DNA of 33,048 bases from Prevotella sp. CAG:617 (GTDB lineage: Bacteria; Bacteroidota; Bacteroidia; Bacteroidales; Bacteroidaceae). The notes under the pieces were generated by a model. The model saw nothing but the letters and a program-made list of their open reading frames with translations. It had not been told where the DNA came from and did no database searches. The DNA lies in assembly GCA_000438115.1 (NCBI GenBank), contig FR903597.1:14176-47223 (forward strand), in the 5' to 3' direction. Below are positions 24,618 to 32,077 of this stretch, piece after piece. Numbering within the stretch: the stretch's first letter is position 1; each line of letters opens with the position of its first letter. The translations under genes were made by a program, and so were the position numbers.

Positions 24618-24959
24618 GGAAAAAAACGTGACGAGTATGCGCGAGCTGCGTTACGGGCTTTTAAAAAAATATAAAACGGGGCAACTTACCATAGCCGGGA
24701 TATTGAACGTAGAGGGTGAGGTATGTTGAATACGTGGGTAGGATGCAGAATCAGACGATTGATCGTTTTCTATTACATTGATGTCGCTTTTCTTTTCAGG
24801 GAAAACAGCATGCAGCTATAACAGTGGGTTATATATAGTCATCGTACAGACAGATATCGGAACATGTTTTGTCTATGAAACAGCAGAATTAATTATGTTT
24901 GATTGTTTTTCTGTTGAGTTTTGTATGGACTTAAACCTGTCAATTAGAAAAACATATTC
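24618..24959. other. Non-coding spacer between divergent protease and fucosidase genes
   Basis: This is AT-rich and holds no frame with coding character. A short frame at 24778-25002 begins without a ribosome-binding context and its product looks random. The only structure noted is a 12-base palindrome ACGAT-TG-ATCGT at 24755-24766, which may be a regulator site or chance. Confidence 0.5.
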
Positions 24960-24967
24960 TAATTTTG
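24960..24967 (+). promoter_or_regulatory. Possible -7 element of the second fucosidase gene
   Basis: TAATTTTG matches TAnnTTTG and is 59 bases before the ATG at 25027. No exact -33 TTTG is found at 19-21 bp. Confidence 0.45.
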
Positions 24968-25026
24968 CATACAGGCATCATGATTCTCTGCCATTAAAAT
25001 GATTACGATTACTTAAATCTTCTGAT

Positions 25027-26485
25027 ATGAAAAAAAATACTTCTTCTCTTTTGCGTTGCAGCGATGTTTGGAGCAATGTCTTGTTCCACTAAAGAAAGGG
25101 CCGTTTCGCCTACGCCTGGTCAAAAAGCCATGATCGAACGGAAATACGGAATGTTTCTGCATTATGGCATGAATACTTATCTGAATGCCGAATGGAGTGA
25201 CGGAACGGCTGCTCCGTCTGTCTACGATCCACCGGCTGACATTGAAACCAAGGCTGCCCAATGGGTTAAGAATGCCAAAAAGGCCTGAATGCGTTCTATC
25301 GTCCTGACCACCAAACACCATGACGGTTTTTGCCTTTGGGACAGTAAATGCACGGACTATGACATTGCCAATCCGGAAATCAAAGTTAAGGCGGACATCG
25401 CGCGTGCCGTATCTGATGCCTGCCAAAAGGAAAAGATAGCTTTTTCTATTTATTATTCTCTTTGGGACAGACACGAACCCATATATAAGGAAAAGGATCC
25501 GTATCGATACATTGTTTTCATGAAAAAGCAATTGGAAGAACTTATGACTCAATACGGGCCTGTTGCAGAGTTGTGGCTTGACGGGGCATGGGACAGACGT
25601 GTTGAAGACTGGCATTTGCAGGAAGTATATGACCATGTAAAGAAATTCCAGCCGCTATGTCAGATTTCTACAAACTGGACGATTGGCAAACGGCCTGTGG
25701 ATATGAGGGAAGGTGATTCAATTATCTATTTTCCGGCCGATTTCCGTTTGTGGGATCCGTTCCTTCCGGTGAAGAATGATCCCAAAGTCTATACGTACAA
25801 GGGTAAAAAGTATTACCTGCCTTTTGAATGTACCCAGACCATTTCCGTATTGGGCAACTGGTTTGCCCATCCTGAAGATACGACAGTACGTGAATTGGAA
25901 GAGCTGGAAGAGATATTCCATGTGGCAACGGCAAATGATAATTGCCTGTTGTTGAATATACCGCCCAATATTTATGGCGACCAGAACCCGACGGCTTTAC
26001 AACGTATCAACCAGTTGGCTGTATCGCATGGTTTTGACAACGGAAAAGCTTTTCCGGGGAAAAAGAATTTTTCGGGTTCTATAACGGCCGGAGCACATGC
26101 CGAGGCAACAAGTATCCGGAATAACGACACCATACATTGCGGTCCCGAATATGCAATTGACAGCGACGTTTCTACCGCATGGACCGGAGATTCATTGGCT
26201 ACGTTGGACGTGACACTCGCTCAAAAATCGGATTTCAACAACATGCTGATTGTTACGGGGCAGAACAGTATCCTGAAATACAGCATTGCCTATCAGTCGG
26301 ACGGATTGTGGAACGACTTGTATCAGGGGAGTGTTGATCCGAAAACCCAACCGCAGAGTTTTATGGGCTATGGCTTTATAGAACTTCCATTTGAGCAAAT
26401 GGTACGGACGGACAAAATACGGATAAAGATTTTGGCTTCCGATGGAAAGCCTTCCATTTATTCCATTCGTTTAAGGAAAAGATAA
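25027..26485 (+). pseudogene. Second GH29 alpha-L-fucosidase, disrupted by a frameshift and an in-frame TGA
   Basis: The ATG at 25027 is followed by A8 and leads to a stop after 21 codons. With one A fewer the frame reads MKKILLLFCVAAMFGAMSC, a perfect lipoprotein signal, and continues into the GH29 start (KYGMFLHYGMNTYLNAEWSDG). That frame then stops at TGA 25286-25288, exactly where the intact GH29 at 11688 has the Gly of AAGMKG (GGA would need one base change). ATG follows directly and the next 398 codons are open: KHHDGFCLW, WLDGAWD (nucleophile Asp at 25580-25582) and a C-terminal discoidin-like module. An intact protein would be about 485 residues, a surface lipoprotein fucosidase. Two lesions suggest a decaying gene, although the long remaining frame means they are recent; slippage, reinitiation at TGA-ATG or a sequencing error are alternatives. 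Confidence 0.85.
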
Positions 26486-26507
26486 CACACTCTGGGGAAG
26501 CATCTTC

Positions 26508-26557
26508 AAAAACTTTCCTCCTACCTGAAACAAAAAAGGTGGGAGGAAAGTTTTTTT
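26508..26557. terminator. Bidirectional terminator between fucosidase pseudogene and MFS gene
   Basis: A 19-bp stem with one G-T pair joins 26508-26526 and 26537-26555 (core ACTTTCCTCC/GGAGGAAAGT) around a 10-base loop. A5 on the left and T7 on the right make it effective on both strands; the fucosidase stop is 22 bases before it and the MFS stop 53 bases beyond. Confidence 0.88.
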
Positions 26558-26609
26558 AGTGCCGGGTTTGCATACACCGAATGCAGGGAGCGGTCGACCG
26601 GCTGTTTTT

Positions 26610-28205
26610 TTAGATCATGTCCTTGCCGGTCTTGAGCACCTTGACGCGCACCGTCTTGTGGAAAGGAATGAAGCGTGATACCACGGCAATGATAAGCGTG
26701 GCAATAAGCAGTATGCCCAGCATCTCTTTCAGCGAAAGCAGCAGGCTTTGCTGGTAGAGGGTGTTGTAGAGCGAGGTGGTGGCCAGTTGTTCGGCTTCGC
26801 TCATGCCGTGTCCCTGCACCAGGGCGCTTTGCAGCGAGGAGGTGTAATTGTTGTAAGCCAGCGCATCGGCAGCGGTTACCGACTCCGAAAGCAGATAGAA
26901 GTTTTTCTGTTGCAGGTGGTAGAGTGCGTTGGAACACACCGACATGCCCAAAACGGGCGAGAGCGCAGAGCGGAACAGAATGACGAAGAAAGCGTTGGAA
27001 AGCAAATATTTGAATTCCAGATTTTCGGCTACATACAGGCCGAAAGCAATAATCAGGGTCATCATGCCCAGTCCGCGGAAAAACGTGGGCAGATAGAGCA
27101 TCTCATAAGTGCTGGTGGGGCTGACGCCGAAATAAAGAATGGCGAAATAAATGACAAAGCAGAACATACCGCCCGCAATCAGGAAACGGAAACGCCATCT
27201 TTGCCACCTGAACCACCAGAAGCAGATGAATCCGCCCAGCGCAAAGCCCGGCAATAGCCACAGGCAAAGACTGTTGGTGTGTACGCTGTCAACCTTCAGT
27301 ATGGTTGTCAGGTAGTTGGTTACGAGGGTGCTGGTAGAACTGAAAAACATGATCATCAGCATGTAGAAATATCCCAGCAGCCGCTTCCAGCTGCCCAGCG
27401 GCTTGAGGCTGACATAGGGCTTTTCGGCGTGTTGCTGGCGCCATAGCAGCAGGGCCAGCAGGGCGGGGGCCAGCAGGGTGTAGCAGATTATTTTGGACGA
27501 GGCAAACCAGTCGAGCGTCTTTCCGTAACACAGCACATACATGGCCATGAGCAGCGAGGAGGCTGCCAGCAGCATGCTGCGGAAGTCCATTTCCTTGTAG
27601 GGGATATATACCGGCCTTCGGGCATATTTGAAGCATATCAGAATGAGCAGAATGGCCAGCATGAGCATAATCATCATGAAATAGTACATGTATTTCCAGT
27701 CGTAGTAATAAGCCAGCTGGGCCGTAAGGGCCATGGAAAGTTGTCCGCCGGCAAATACGATGGGAAAAAAGTAGGAATAGAATTCGCTGCGGATGTCGTG
27801 CGGACTGAAAAACTTTTTGATGTTTGAAATAAACCACAGCATGACAAAGGCTTTCAGAAAACCAATCAGAAAGCTGAGAAAGATAATCAGGTCGATGCTG
27901 GTCGACCGTGCACACAGAAAGCTCAGAATGGCCTGCAGCGTGAGGTCGCAAAGCAGCATGGTCTTGGGCGTAAGGTTGGTGTTGATTTTTGTAACAATGG
28001 GGTAGGCCACGGCCATGCCGGCCGAAGTGGCGTAGTAGCCCATGGTGATGTCCTCACTCAGCACGCCCAGTGTGCCCGAAACCTCCTGCATGCTGCCCGT
28101 GTAGGCTCCGTTGAGCATGGATACCGGCAGAATGATGACAAAGGCCACAATGATTCCTAACCATTGCGGCACCCATGAGCGTAGCGGCAGATTAAGTGAT
28201 ACCAT
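26610..28205 (-). CDS. EmrB-like MFS drug exporter (DHA2, about 14 TM helices)
   Basis: The product (531 aa) is hydrophobic throughout, with about 14 predicted membrane helices. N-terminal QWLGIIVAFVIILPVSMLNGA matches the first helix of the DHA2 (H+ antiporter-2) group, and the long periplasmic loop near the C terminus (residues about 430-490, polar and Gln/Ser/Leu-rich) is typical of EmrB relatives. The last residues are basic and cytoplasmic (HKTVRVKVLKTGKD). It lies last in an operon after a HlyD-type adaptor and a TolC-type channel, so together they would form a tripartite pump moving toxic compounds through both membranes. The substrate cannot be read from sequence; hydrophobic drugs, bile acids or fatty acids are usual. 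Confidence 0.92.
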   Translation of the reverse strand: MVSLNLPLRSWVPQWLGIIVAFVIILPVSMLNGAYTGSMQEVSGTLGVLSEDITMGYYATSAGMAVAYPIVTKINTNLTPKTMLLCDLTLQAILSFLCARSTSIDLIIFLSFLIGFLKAFVMLWFISNIKKFFSPHDIRSEFYSYFFPIVFAGGQLSMALTAQLAYYYDWKYMYYFMMIMLMLAILLILICFKYARRPVYIPYKEMDFRSMLLAASSLLMAMYVLCYGKTLDWFASSKIICYTLLAPALLALLLWRQQHAEKPYVSLKPLGSWKRLLGYFYMLMIMFFSSTSTLVTNYLTTILKVDSVHTNSLCLWLLPGFALGGFICFWWFRWQRWRFRFLIAGGMFCFVIYFAILYFGVSPTSTYEMLYLPTFFRGLGMMTLIIAFGLYVAENLEFKYLLSNAFFVILFRSALSPVLGMSVCSNALYHLQQKNFYLLSESVTAADALAYNNYTSSLQSALVQGHGMSEAEQLATTSLYNTLYQQSLLLSLKEMLGILLIATLIIAVVSRFIPFHKTVRVKVLKTGKDMI

Positions 28206-28259
28206 GTGCTGTCAGAGAAATCGGAGGTTGATGATGTTTGTCGGGAAAGATGGAATTTG

Positions 28260-29327
28260 TCAGCGTTTGATGGCTTCTGTTTCCACCATCATGCCCGCCC
28301 TCAGGCGGCTGATGTCGGCTGAATCCACCTGTGTGAACTCAATGCGCACGGGAATGCGCTGCTGCACCTTGACAAAGTTGCCGGCAGAGTTATCCGTGGG
28401 TACGAGTGAATATTTGGAACCCGTGGCTTCGGAAATGGCCGTAACACGTCCCCAGAAGGTGCGTCCCGGAAGCGCGTCGACGGTAATGCGTACCTTCTGT
28501 CCCACGTAGATGTTTTCAATTTGTGTCTCGCGGTAGTTTGCCGTGACCCACTTGTTCTGATTGCGTATCATGTAGGTCAGTGTCTGACCGGCCGAAACGT
28601 ACTGCCCCGGCTCCAGTGTGCGGCGGCCCGTGTAGCCGTCGTACGGCGCCGTCACTACGGTGTACGACAGGTTGAGCCGGGCCAGTTTCAGGGCAGCCTG
28701 GCGGCTCATGATGGCGGCTTTCATGTTTTTCTGCTTCCGGTTGGTTTCCGTAAACTGGGAGCGGGCCATGCGTTGCTGCCCTATCAGGGCCTCATAGCGC
28801 GCTTTGGCTGATTCGTAGGTGGCTTTGGCTTGCTCAAACTGTTGTTGGGCAACGGATTCCTCCTCAAGCAGTTTCTGATAGCGCCGGTAGTCCTGTTCGG
28901 CTTGCCACAGTTTGGCCTTTGCTTCATCGATGTTGGCCTGCTGAACGTCGACATTGGTGGCAGAGGTGCGGATGCCGGAGTGAAGCACTTCGTTTGAGCC
29001 TTCGGCATCAAGCAGGGCGGCTTGGGCTTCCATGACCTTGATGCGATATTCTTCGTCGTCCAGAATAAGAAGGGTGTCGCCACGATGAACATACTGGTGT
29101 TCCTTGAAACGTACCTCCTTGACGTAACCGGCTACGCGGATGTTGACAGGAGCGATATACTGGTCGATGAAGGCGTCGTTGGTGACTTCGTAATTGGCAT
29201 AGCGCCAAAAGTAGGCTGCTGTCCAGCTGATTCCGCACAGCACCAGCATGATGCACACTACGTTGATGATGATGTTGCGGATGCGGACGCGCCGCAGTTG
29301 CCGGCGCTTTTGTTGGAGTGATACCAT
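28260..29327 (-). CDS. HlyD/EmrA-type periplasmic adaptor of the tripartite pump
   Basis: The product (355 aa) has a short basic N terminus, one membrane anchor (about residues 18-40) and the periplasmic adaptor layout: a first half of the lipoyl domain (VTNDAFIDQYIAPVNIRVAGYVKEV), a long coiled-coil hairpin rich in Ala, Gln and Glu (about 95-215), the second lipoyl half (LSYTVVTAPYDGYTG, a family signature) and a beta-barrel domain (KVRITVDALPGRTFWGRVTAIS). It is the link between inner membrane transporter and outer channel. It ends 54 bases before the MFS gene and starts 13 bases after the channel gene. Confidence 0.94.
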   Translation of the reverse strand: MVSLQQKRRQLRRVRIRNIIINVVCIMLVLCGISWTAAYFWRYANYEVTNDAFIDQYIAPVNIRVAGYVKEVRFKEHQYVHRGDTLLILDDEEYRIKVMEAQAALLDAEGSNEVLHSGIRTSATNVDVQQANIDEAKAKLWQAEQDYRRYQKLLEEESVAQQQFEQAKATYESAKARYEALIGQQRMARSQFTETNRKQKNMKAAIMSRQAALKLARLNLSYTVVTAPYDGYTGRRTLEPGQYVSAGQTLTYMIRNQNKWVTANYRETQIENIYVGQKVRITVDALPGRTFWGRVTAISEATGSKYSLVPTDNSAGNFVKVQQRIPVRIEFTQVDSADISRLRAGMMVETEAIKR

Positions 29328-29340
29328 GACTTATATGTTT

Positions 29341-30654
29341 TTATAGCAGGCCACAGGCCTTTTGTAATTCGTAGTAAGTATAAATGACGCGGGCACGGGC
29401 CGTAGTCAGTTGCAGTTCTGCGTCGAGCAGCACGCTGTTGGCGTCGAGCAGGTCGGTCAGAATGCTGAGCTGGCCAAAATACCGGTTGCGCATGATGCGG
29501 TAGTTTTCGCGGGCCTGGCGCACTGAAAGTTCCAGAGCCTTGACGCGGTCCTGTGCTTCCTGATGTCGGATGAGGGCCGTGCGGATTTCCATGCGCAGCG
29601 ACTGTTTGCGCAGTTCTTCCTGCTGCTGTGAGGCGTCGATGTTCAGACGGGCTTCTTCCAGCTTGTGCCGGTTTTTGTAGAGCGATGAGAGCGGATAGCT
29701 CAGGGTCAGTCCGATGTTCCAGCTGTTGTTGTAATAGTCGGCCATGGTGCGGGTAATGGGGCGCGCCAGTGTGTTGCCGGCGTAAAGGGAGAGCTGGGGC
29801 AGGAATTCCGCCTTTACGAGCCGCTGGTTGTTGAGTGCCAGTTGGGCTTCCTGACGCAGGCGTCGCATGGTCCAGTCGTCACGATATGCTTTTTGCAGAT
29901 AGTCCGCATAATCCGACGTGGGGTTGATTTGACGCAGCAGGGTCGTGTCGGGTACGATAAGTGTCTGCTCGTCCAGACCCAGCAGAATGTCGAGTTGCTG
30001 CGACATCAGCGTCAGACTGTTGTCTACTTCCTGCAGGGCCAGGCGGTCGTTGGTCAGTTGCAGCTCGCTGCGCAGCACGTCGTTGTTGGTGATGAGGCCC
30101 TGCCGTTTCTTGCTCTTGATGTTTTCAAGGCGCTTGGTTGATTCTTCGATGTTGCGGGCCAGTACCGTTTGCTGCTTGTAGAGGCTGAAGAGTTGCATGT
30201 ATTGTTCCAGCAGGGCAAGCTTGATGTCGGCCTCGTTCTGCAGGGTCTGCAGTTCGGCAATTTTTTGTTCGATGTCGGCCTTTTCTATGGAATAGCGTAT
30301 CCGGCCTCCCTGGTAGATGGGTTGCGAAAGGGCGATTTCGTAGTTCTGCAGCCAGTGGGGCGACTGTGGCCGGGTGGGGTGTGAGAGTCCTTCGCGAAAC
30401 ACGATGGGCTGCCCCAGGTAGCCGCCTTTCAGTCCTACCTGAACCTCGGGCAGCTTGGCCGTGCGGGCCGTTTTGGCCCTTGAGCGCGCCATCTCTTCTT
30501 GTTGGCGCAGGATGCGCAGCTGCACGTTCTGCGTCATGCCCAGTTGCAGCAGGCTGTCTACACTCAGCAGCAGGCGGGGCTGGGTGGCGGCAGGAAGAGG
30601 GGCCAGCAGGATAAACCCCGTCAGGAAGTGTTTAAAATTTTTCCAGAATTTCAT
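29341..30654 (-). CDS. TolC-family outer membrane efflux channel
   Basis: The product (437 aa) has a signal peptide (MKFWKNFKHFLTGFILLAPL, cleavage near AATQ). The TolC fold is seen as two related halves of long alpha-helical hairpins (QNVQLRILRQQEEMARSRAK early, LEARLNIDASQQQEELRKQSL late) with membrane strand segments such as YEIALSQPIYQGGRIRYSI and NIGLTLSYPLSSLYKNR. It forms the trimeric outer membrane exit duct. Its ATG lies inside the marR gene: 23 bases overlap, which suggests translational coupling. Confidence 0.94.
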   Translation of the reverse strand: MKFWKNFKHFLTGFILLAPLPAATQPRLLLSVDSLLQLGMTQNVQLRILRQQEEMARSRAKTARTAKLPEVQVGLKGGYLGQPIVFREGLSHPTRPQSPHWLQNYEIALSQPIYQGGRIRYSIEKADIEQKIAELQTLQNEADIKLALLEQYMQLFSLYKQQTVLARNIEESTKRLENIKSKKRQGLITNNDVLRSELQLTNDRLALQEVDNSLTLMSQQLDILLGLDEQTLIVPDTTLLRQINPTSDYADYLQKAYRDDWTMRRLRQEAQLALNNQRLVKAEFLPQLSLYAGNTLARPITRTMADYYNNSWNIGLTLSYPLSSLYKNRHKLEEARLNIDASQQQEELRKQSLRMEIRTALIRHQEAQDRVKALELSVRQARENYRIMRNRYFGQLSILTDLLDANSVLLDAELQLTTARARVIYTYYELQKACGLL

Positions 30655-31078
30655 GTAATGTCTTTAAGTTACCCTGGCTCTGACTGATGGTGTCAGGGCT
30701 GAGCGAAGCTTCAATATGTTGGTAAACGCGGTAGATGGCCGGCATGACCTGGCGCTGAAACTCCTTTCCGGCGGGGGTCAGGTAAACCAGTTTGTTCCGT
30801 CGGTCGTGAGTGTCTTCCTCGCGGTATATGTAACCGCGTTTTTCCAGTTGTGTCATGAGGTTGGGCAGGCAGGCCTTGTTCTTGCCTAAGCGTTCGGCCA
30901 GCATCTGCTGGCTGATGCCGTGTTCCTGCCAAAGACAGTTGAGCACTTGAAACATTTCAAAACTAATACCCGCTCCACTGTTCTTCAGAGCCCTGCGCAT
31001 AGCTAGGCGTACCGCTTTTCGCGTATGGATGAGTTGAATAATCCATGCGCGCGCCAGGAGTCCGTCATGAGCTTCCAT
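30632..31078 (-). CDS. MarR-family repressor of the emr-like efflux operon
   Basis: The product (148 aa) has the MarR core: dimer helices at both ends and the winged helix-turn-helix QQMLAERLGKNKACLPNLMTQ-LEKRGYIYREEDTHDRRNKLVYLT, with the Asp-Arg-Arg of the wing. First gene of the operon marR-tolC-hlyD-mfs on the minus strand; the next gene overlaps its end. MarR proteins release DNA on binding aromatic or other small ligands, so it most likely represses the pump until a substrate enters. The palindrome at 31141-31158 sits in its promoter. Confidence 0.94.
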   Translation of the reverse strand: MEAHDGLLARAWIIQLIHTRKAVRLAMRRALKNSGAGISFEMFQVLNCLWQEHGISQQMLAERLGKNKACLPNLMTQLEKRGYIYREEDTHDRRNKLVYLTPAGKEFQRQVMPAIYRVYQHIEASLSPDTISQSQGNLKTLHEILEKF

Positions 31079-31116
31079 GATGTATAGATGTTATGTGCGT
31101 TGGGTGTTATCGGGTG

Positions 31117-31147
31117 CAAAGTTATGGCTTTTTTTTATAATAGTAAA
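31117..31147 (-). promoter_or_regulatory. Promoter of the marR-efflux operon
   Basis: On the minus strand TAACTTTG (31117-31124) fits the -7 consensus. TTTA at 31144-31147, 19 bp upstream, is a near -33 and lies inside the palindrome 31141-31158. The transcript would start near 31110, about 30 bases before the ATG. Confidence 0.6.
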
Positions 31148-31158
31148 ATGTTTTACTA
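31141..31158. promoter_or_regulatory. Probable MarR operator
   Basis: TAGTAAAA-TG-TTTTACTA is a perfect 8-bp inverted repeat with a 2-base centre, overlapping the -33 element of the marR promoter. Size and position match MarR autorepression sites. Confidence 0.65.
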
Positions 31159-31363
31159 ATAATTAGCCTTTTTTTGAGTGCGTGGCTGCTGTGTCGAGCC
31201 GTGGGGTGAGAAAAAAATTTCAGATGCCGGGAAAAACAAACAAGATGCCTTGTAAAAAGAATGAGGTGCCGGATGTTGGGTTGCGGATTGACTGGCGTCG
31301 AGAAAGATGGTTTTTCCGGTCGCAAAAAAAGGCGGGTGGGGTATATTAAAAACGAGGCGCATG

Positions 31364-31394
31364 TTTGTCGGATATGTTTTTTTTCGTACATTTG
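31364..31394 (+). promoter_or_regulatory. Promoter of the tetR-tolC operon
   Basis: A -33 TTTG (31364-31367), a 19-bp spacer and a -7 TACATTTG (31387-31394) match the consensus completely. The start would be near 31401. Confidence 0.75.
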
Positions 31395-31403
31395 CGATTA
31401 TAT

Positions 31404-31417
31404 TAACAAAATTGTTA
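31404..31417. promoter_or_regulatory. Probable TetR operator at the transcription start
   Basis: TAACAA-AA-TTGTTA has perfect 6-bp arms and overlaps the first transcribed bases after the promoter at 31364-31394. TetR proteins usually bind 14-20 bp palindromes at this place. Confidence 0.5.
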
Positions 31418-31447
31418 GCTATGGTTTGCGTCCATAGCATGCTGACT

Positions 31448-32077
31448 ATGAAAGACGAGAAATCCAACCGGCAGGAAGCCATATTGAGGGCCGCCGAAGC
31501 TGAGTTCCTGACCAAGGGATATGCCGGCGCCAAAACCGTAGCCATAGCGCGGCGGGCAGGAGTAACGCATGCCATGCTTCATTATTATTACGGTACCAAG
31601 GAACGCCTTTTTCATGAGGTGTTCGAAGCCAAGTTGCAGCTGATGGGGCACGCTTTGCTTCAGGCTTTTATGAAAAGTCATCTGCCCTTCATGCAGCGTA
31701 TTGAGGAAGGGCTGCGGTCGCATTTTGACTTCCTGGCGGCCAATCCCGGGTTGCCAGGCTTTTTGCTCCACGAAATTTCAGCGGCCGACAGTGAGCGCAT
31801 GAACCGGGTGCGCCAGCCGATGTTCTGTCTGATGCAGACCGTGGTAGGTCATCTGCAGCCCGAGGTGGACGAACTCGTGCGTAAGGGGGAGATTGCTCCC
31901 ATTACCTGTGAAGATCTCATTATCGACATGGTGTCGCTTAACGTGTTTTATTTTGTGGCCGGCAGTCTGATTGACCCCTTCTTTGTGGCTGATCCCACAC
32001 AGCGTGCCGCTTTTCTGGAGCGCCGCAAGGAGGAGAATGTCCGGGTCATACGCCAACGTTTAAAACTCAATTCATGA
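31448..32077 (+). CDS. TetR/AcrR-family repressor of a second efflux operon
   Basis: From the ATG at 31448 the product has 209 residues. Other in-frame ATGs lie at 31421 and 31439, all downstream of the predicted start of transcription; the chosen one begins directly before the family's first helix (NRQEAILRAAEAEFLTKGY). The DNA-binding helix-turn-helix is TVAIARRAGVTHAMLHYYYGTKERLF, a classic TetR pattern. The remaining helices form the ligand-binding core, rich in Phe, Met and His. Its stop overlaps the next start codon (ATGA at 32074), so the regulator and the channel gene are coupled. Confidence 0.95.
   Translation: MKDEKSNRQEAILRAAEAEFLTKGYAGAKTVAIARRAGVTHAMLHYYYGTKERLFHEVFEAKLQLMGHALLQAFMKSHLPFMQRIEEGLRSHFDFLAANPGLPGFLLHEISAADSERMNRVRQPMFCLMQTVVGHLQPEVDELVRKGEIAPITCEDLIIDMVSLNVFYFVAGSLIDPFFVADPTQRAAFLERRKEENVRVIRQRLKLNS

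Noticed and set aside
24778..25002. A 74-codon frame upstream of the second fucosidase
   Set aside because: No ribosome-binding context and no coding pattern; it overlaps the predicted promoter.
25286..25288. In-frame TGA read as selenocysteine or a recoded codon
   Set aside because: The homologous position is a structural Gly, no SECIS-like hairpin is evident, and TGA serves as an ordinary stop in nearby genes.
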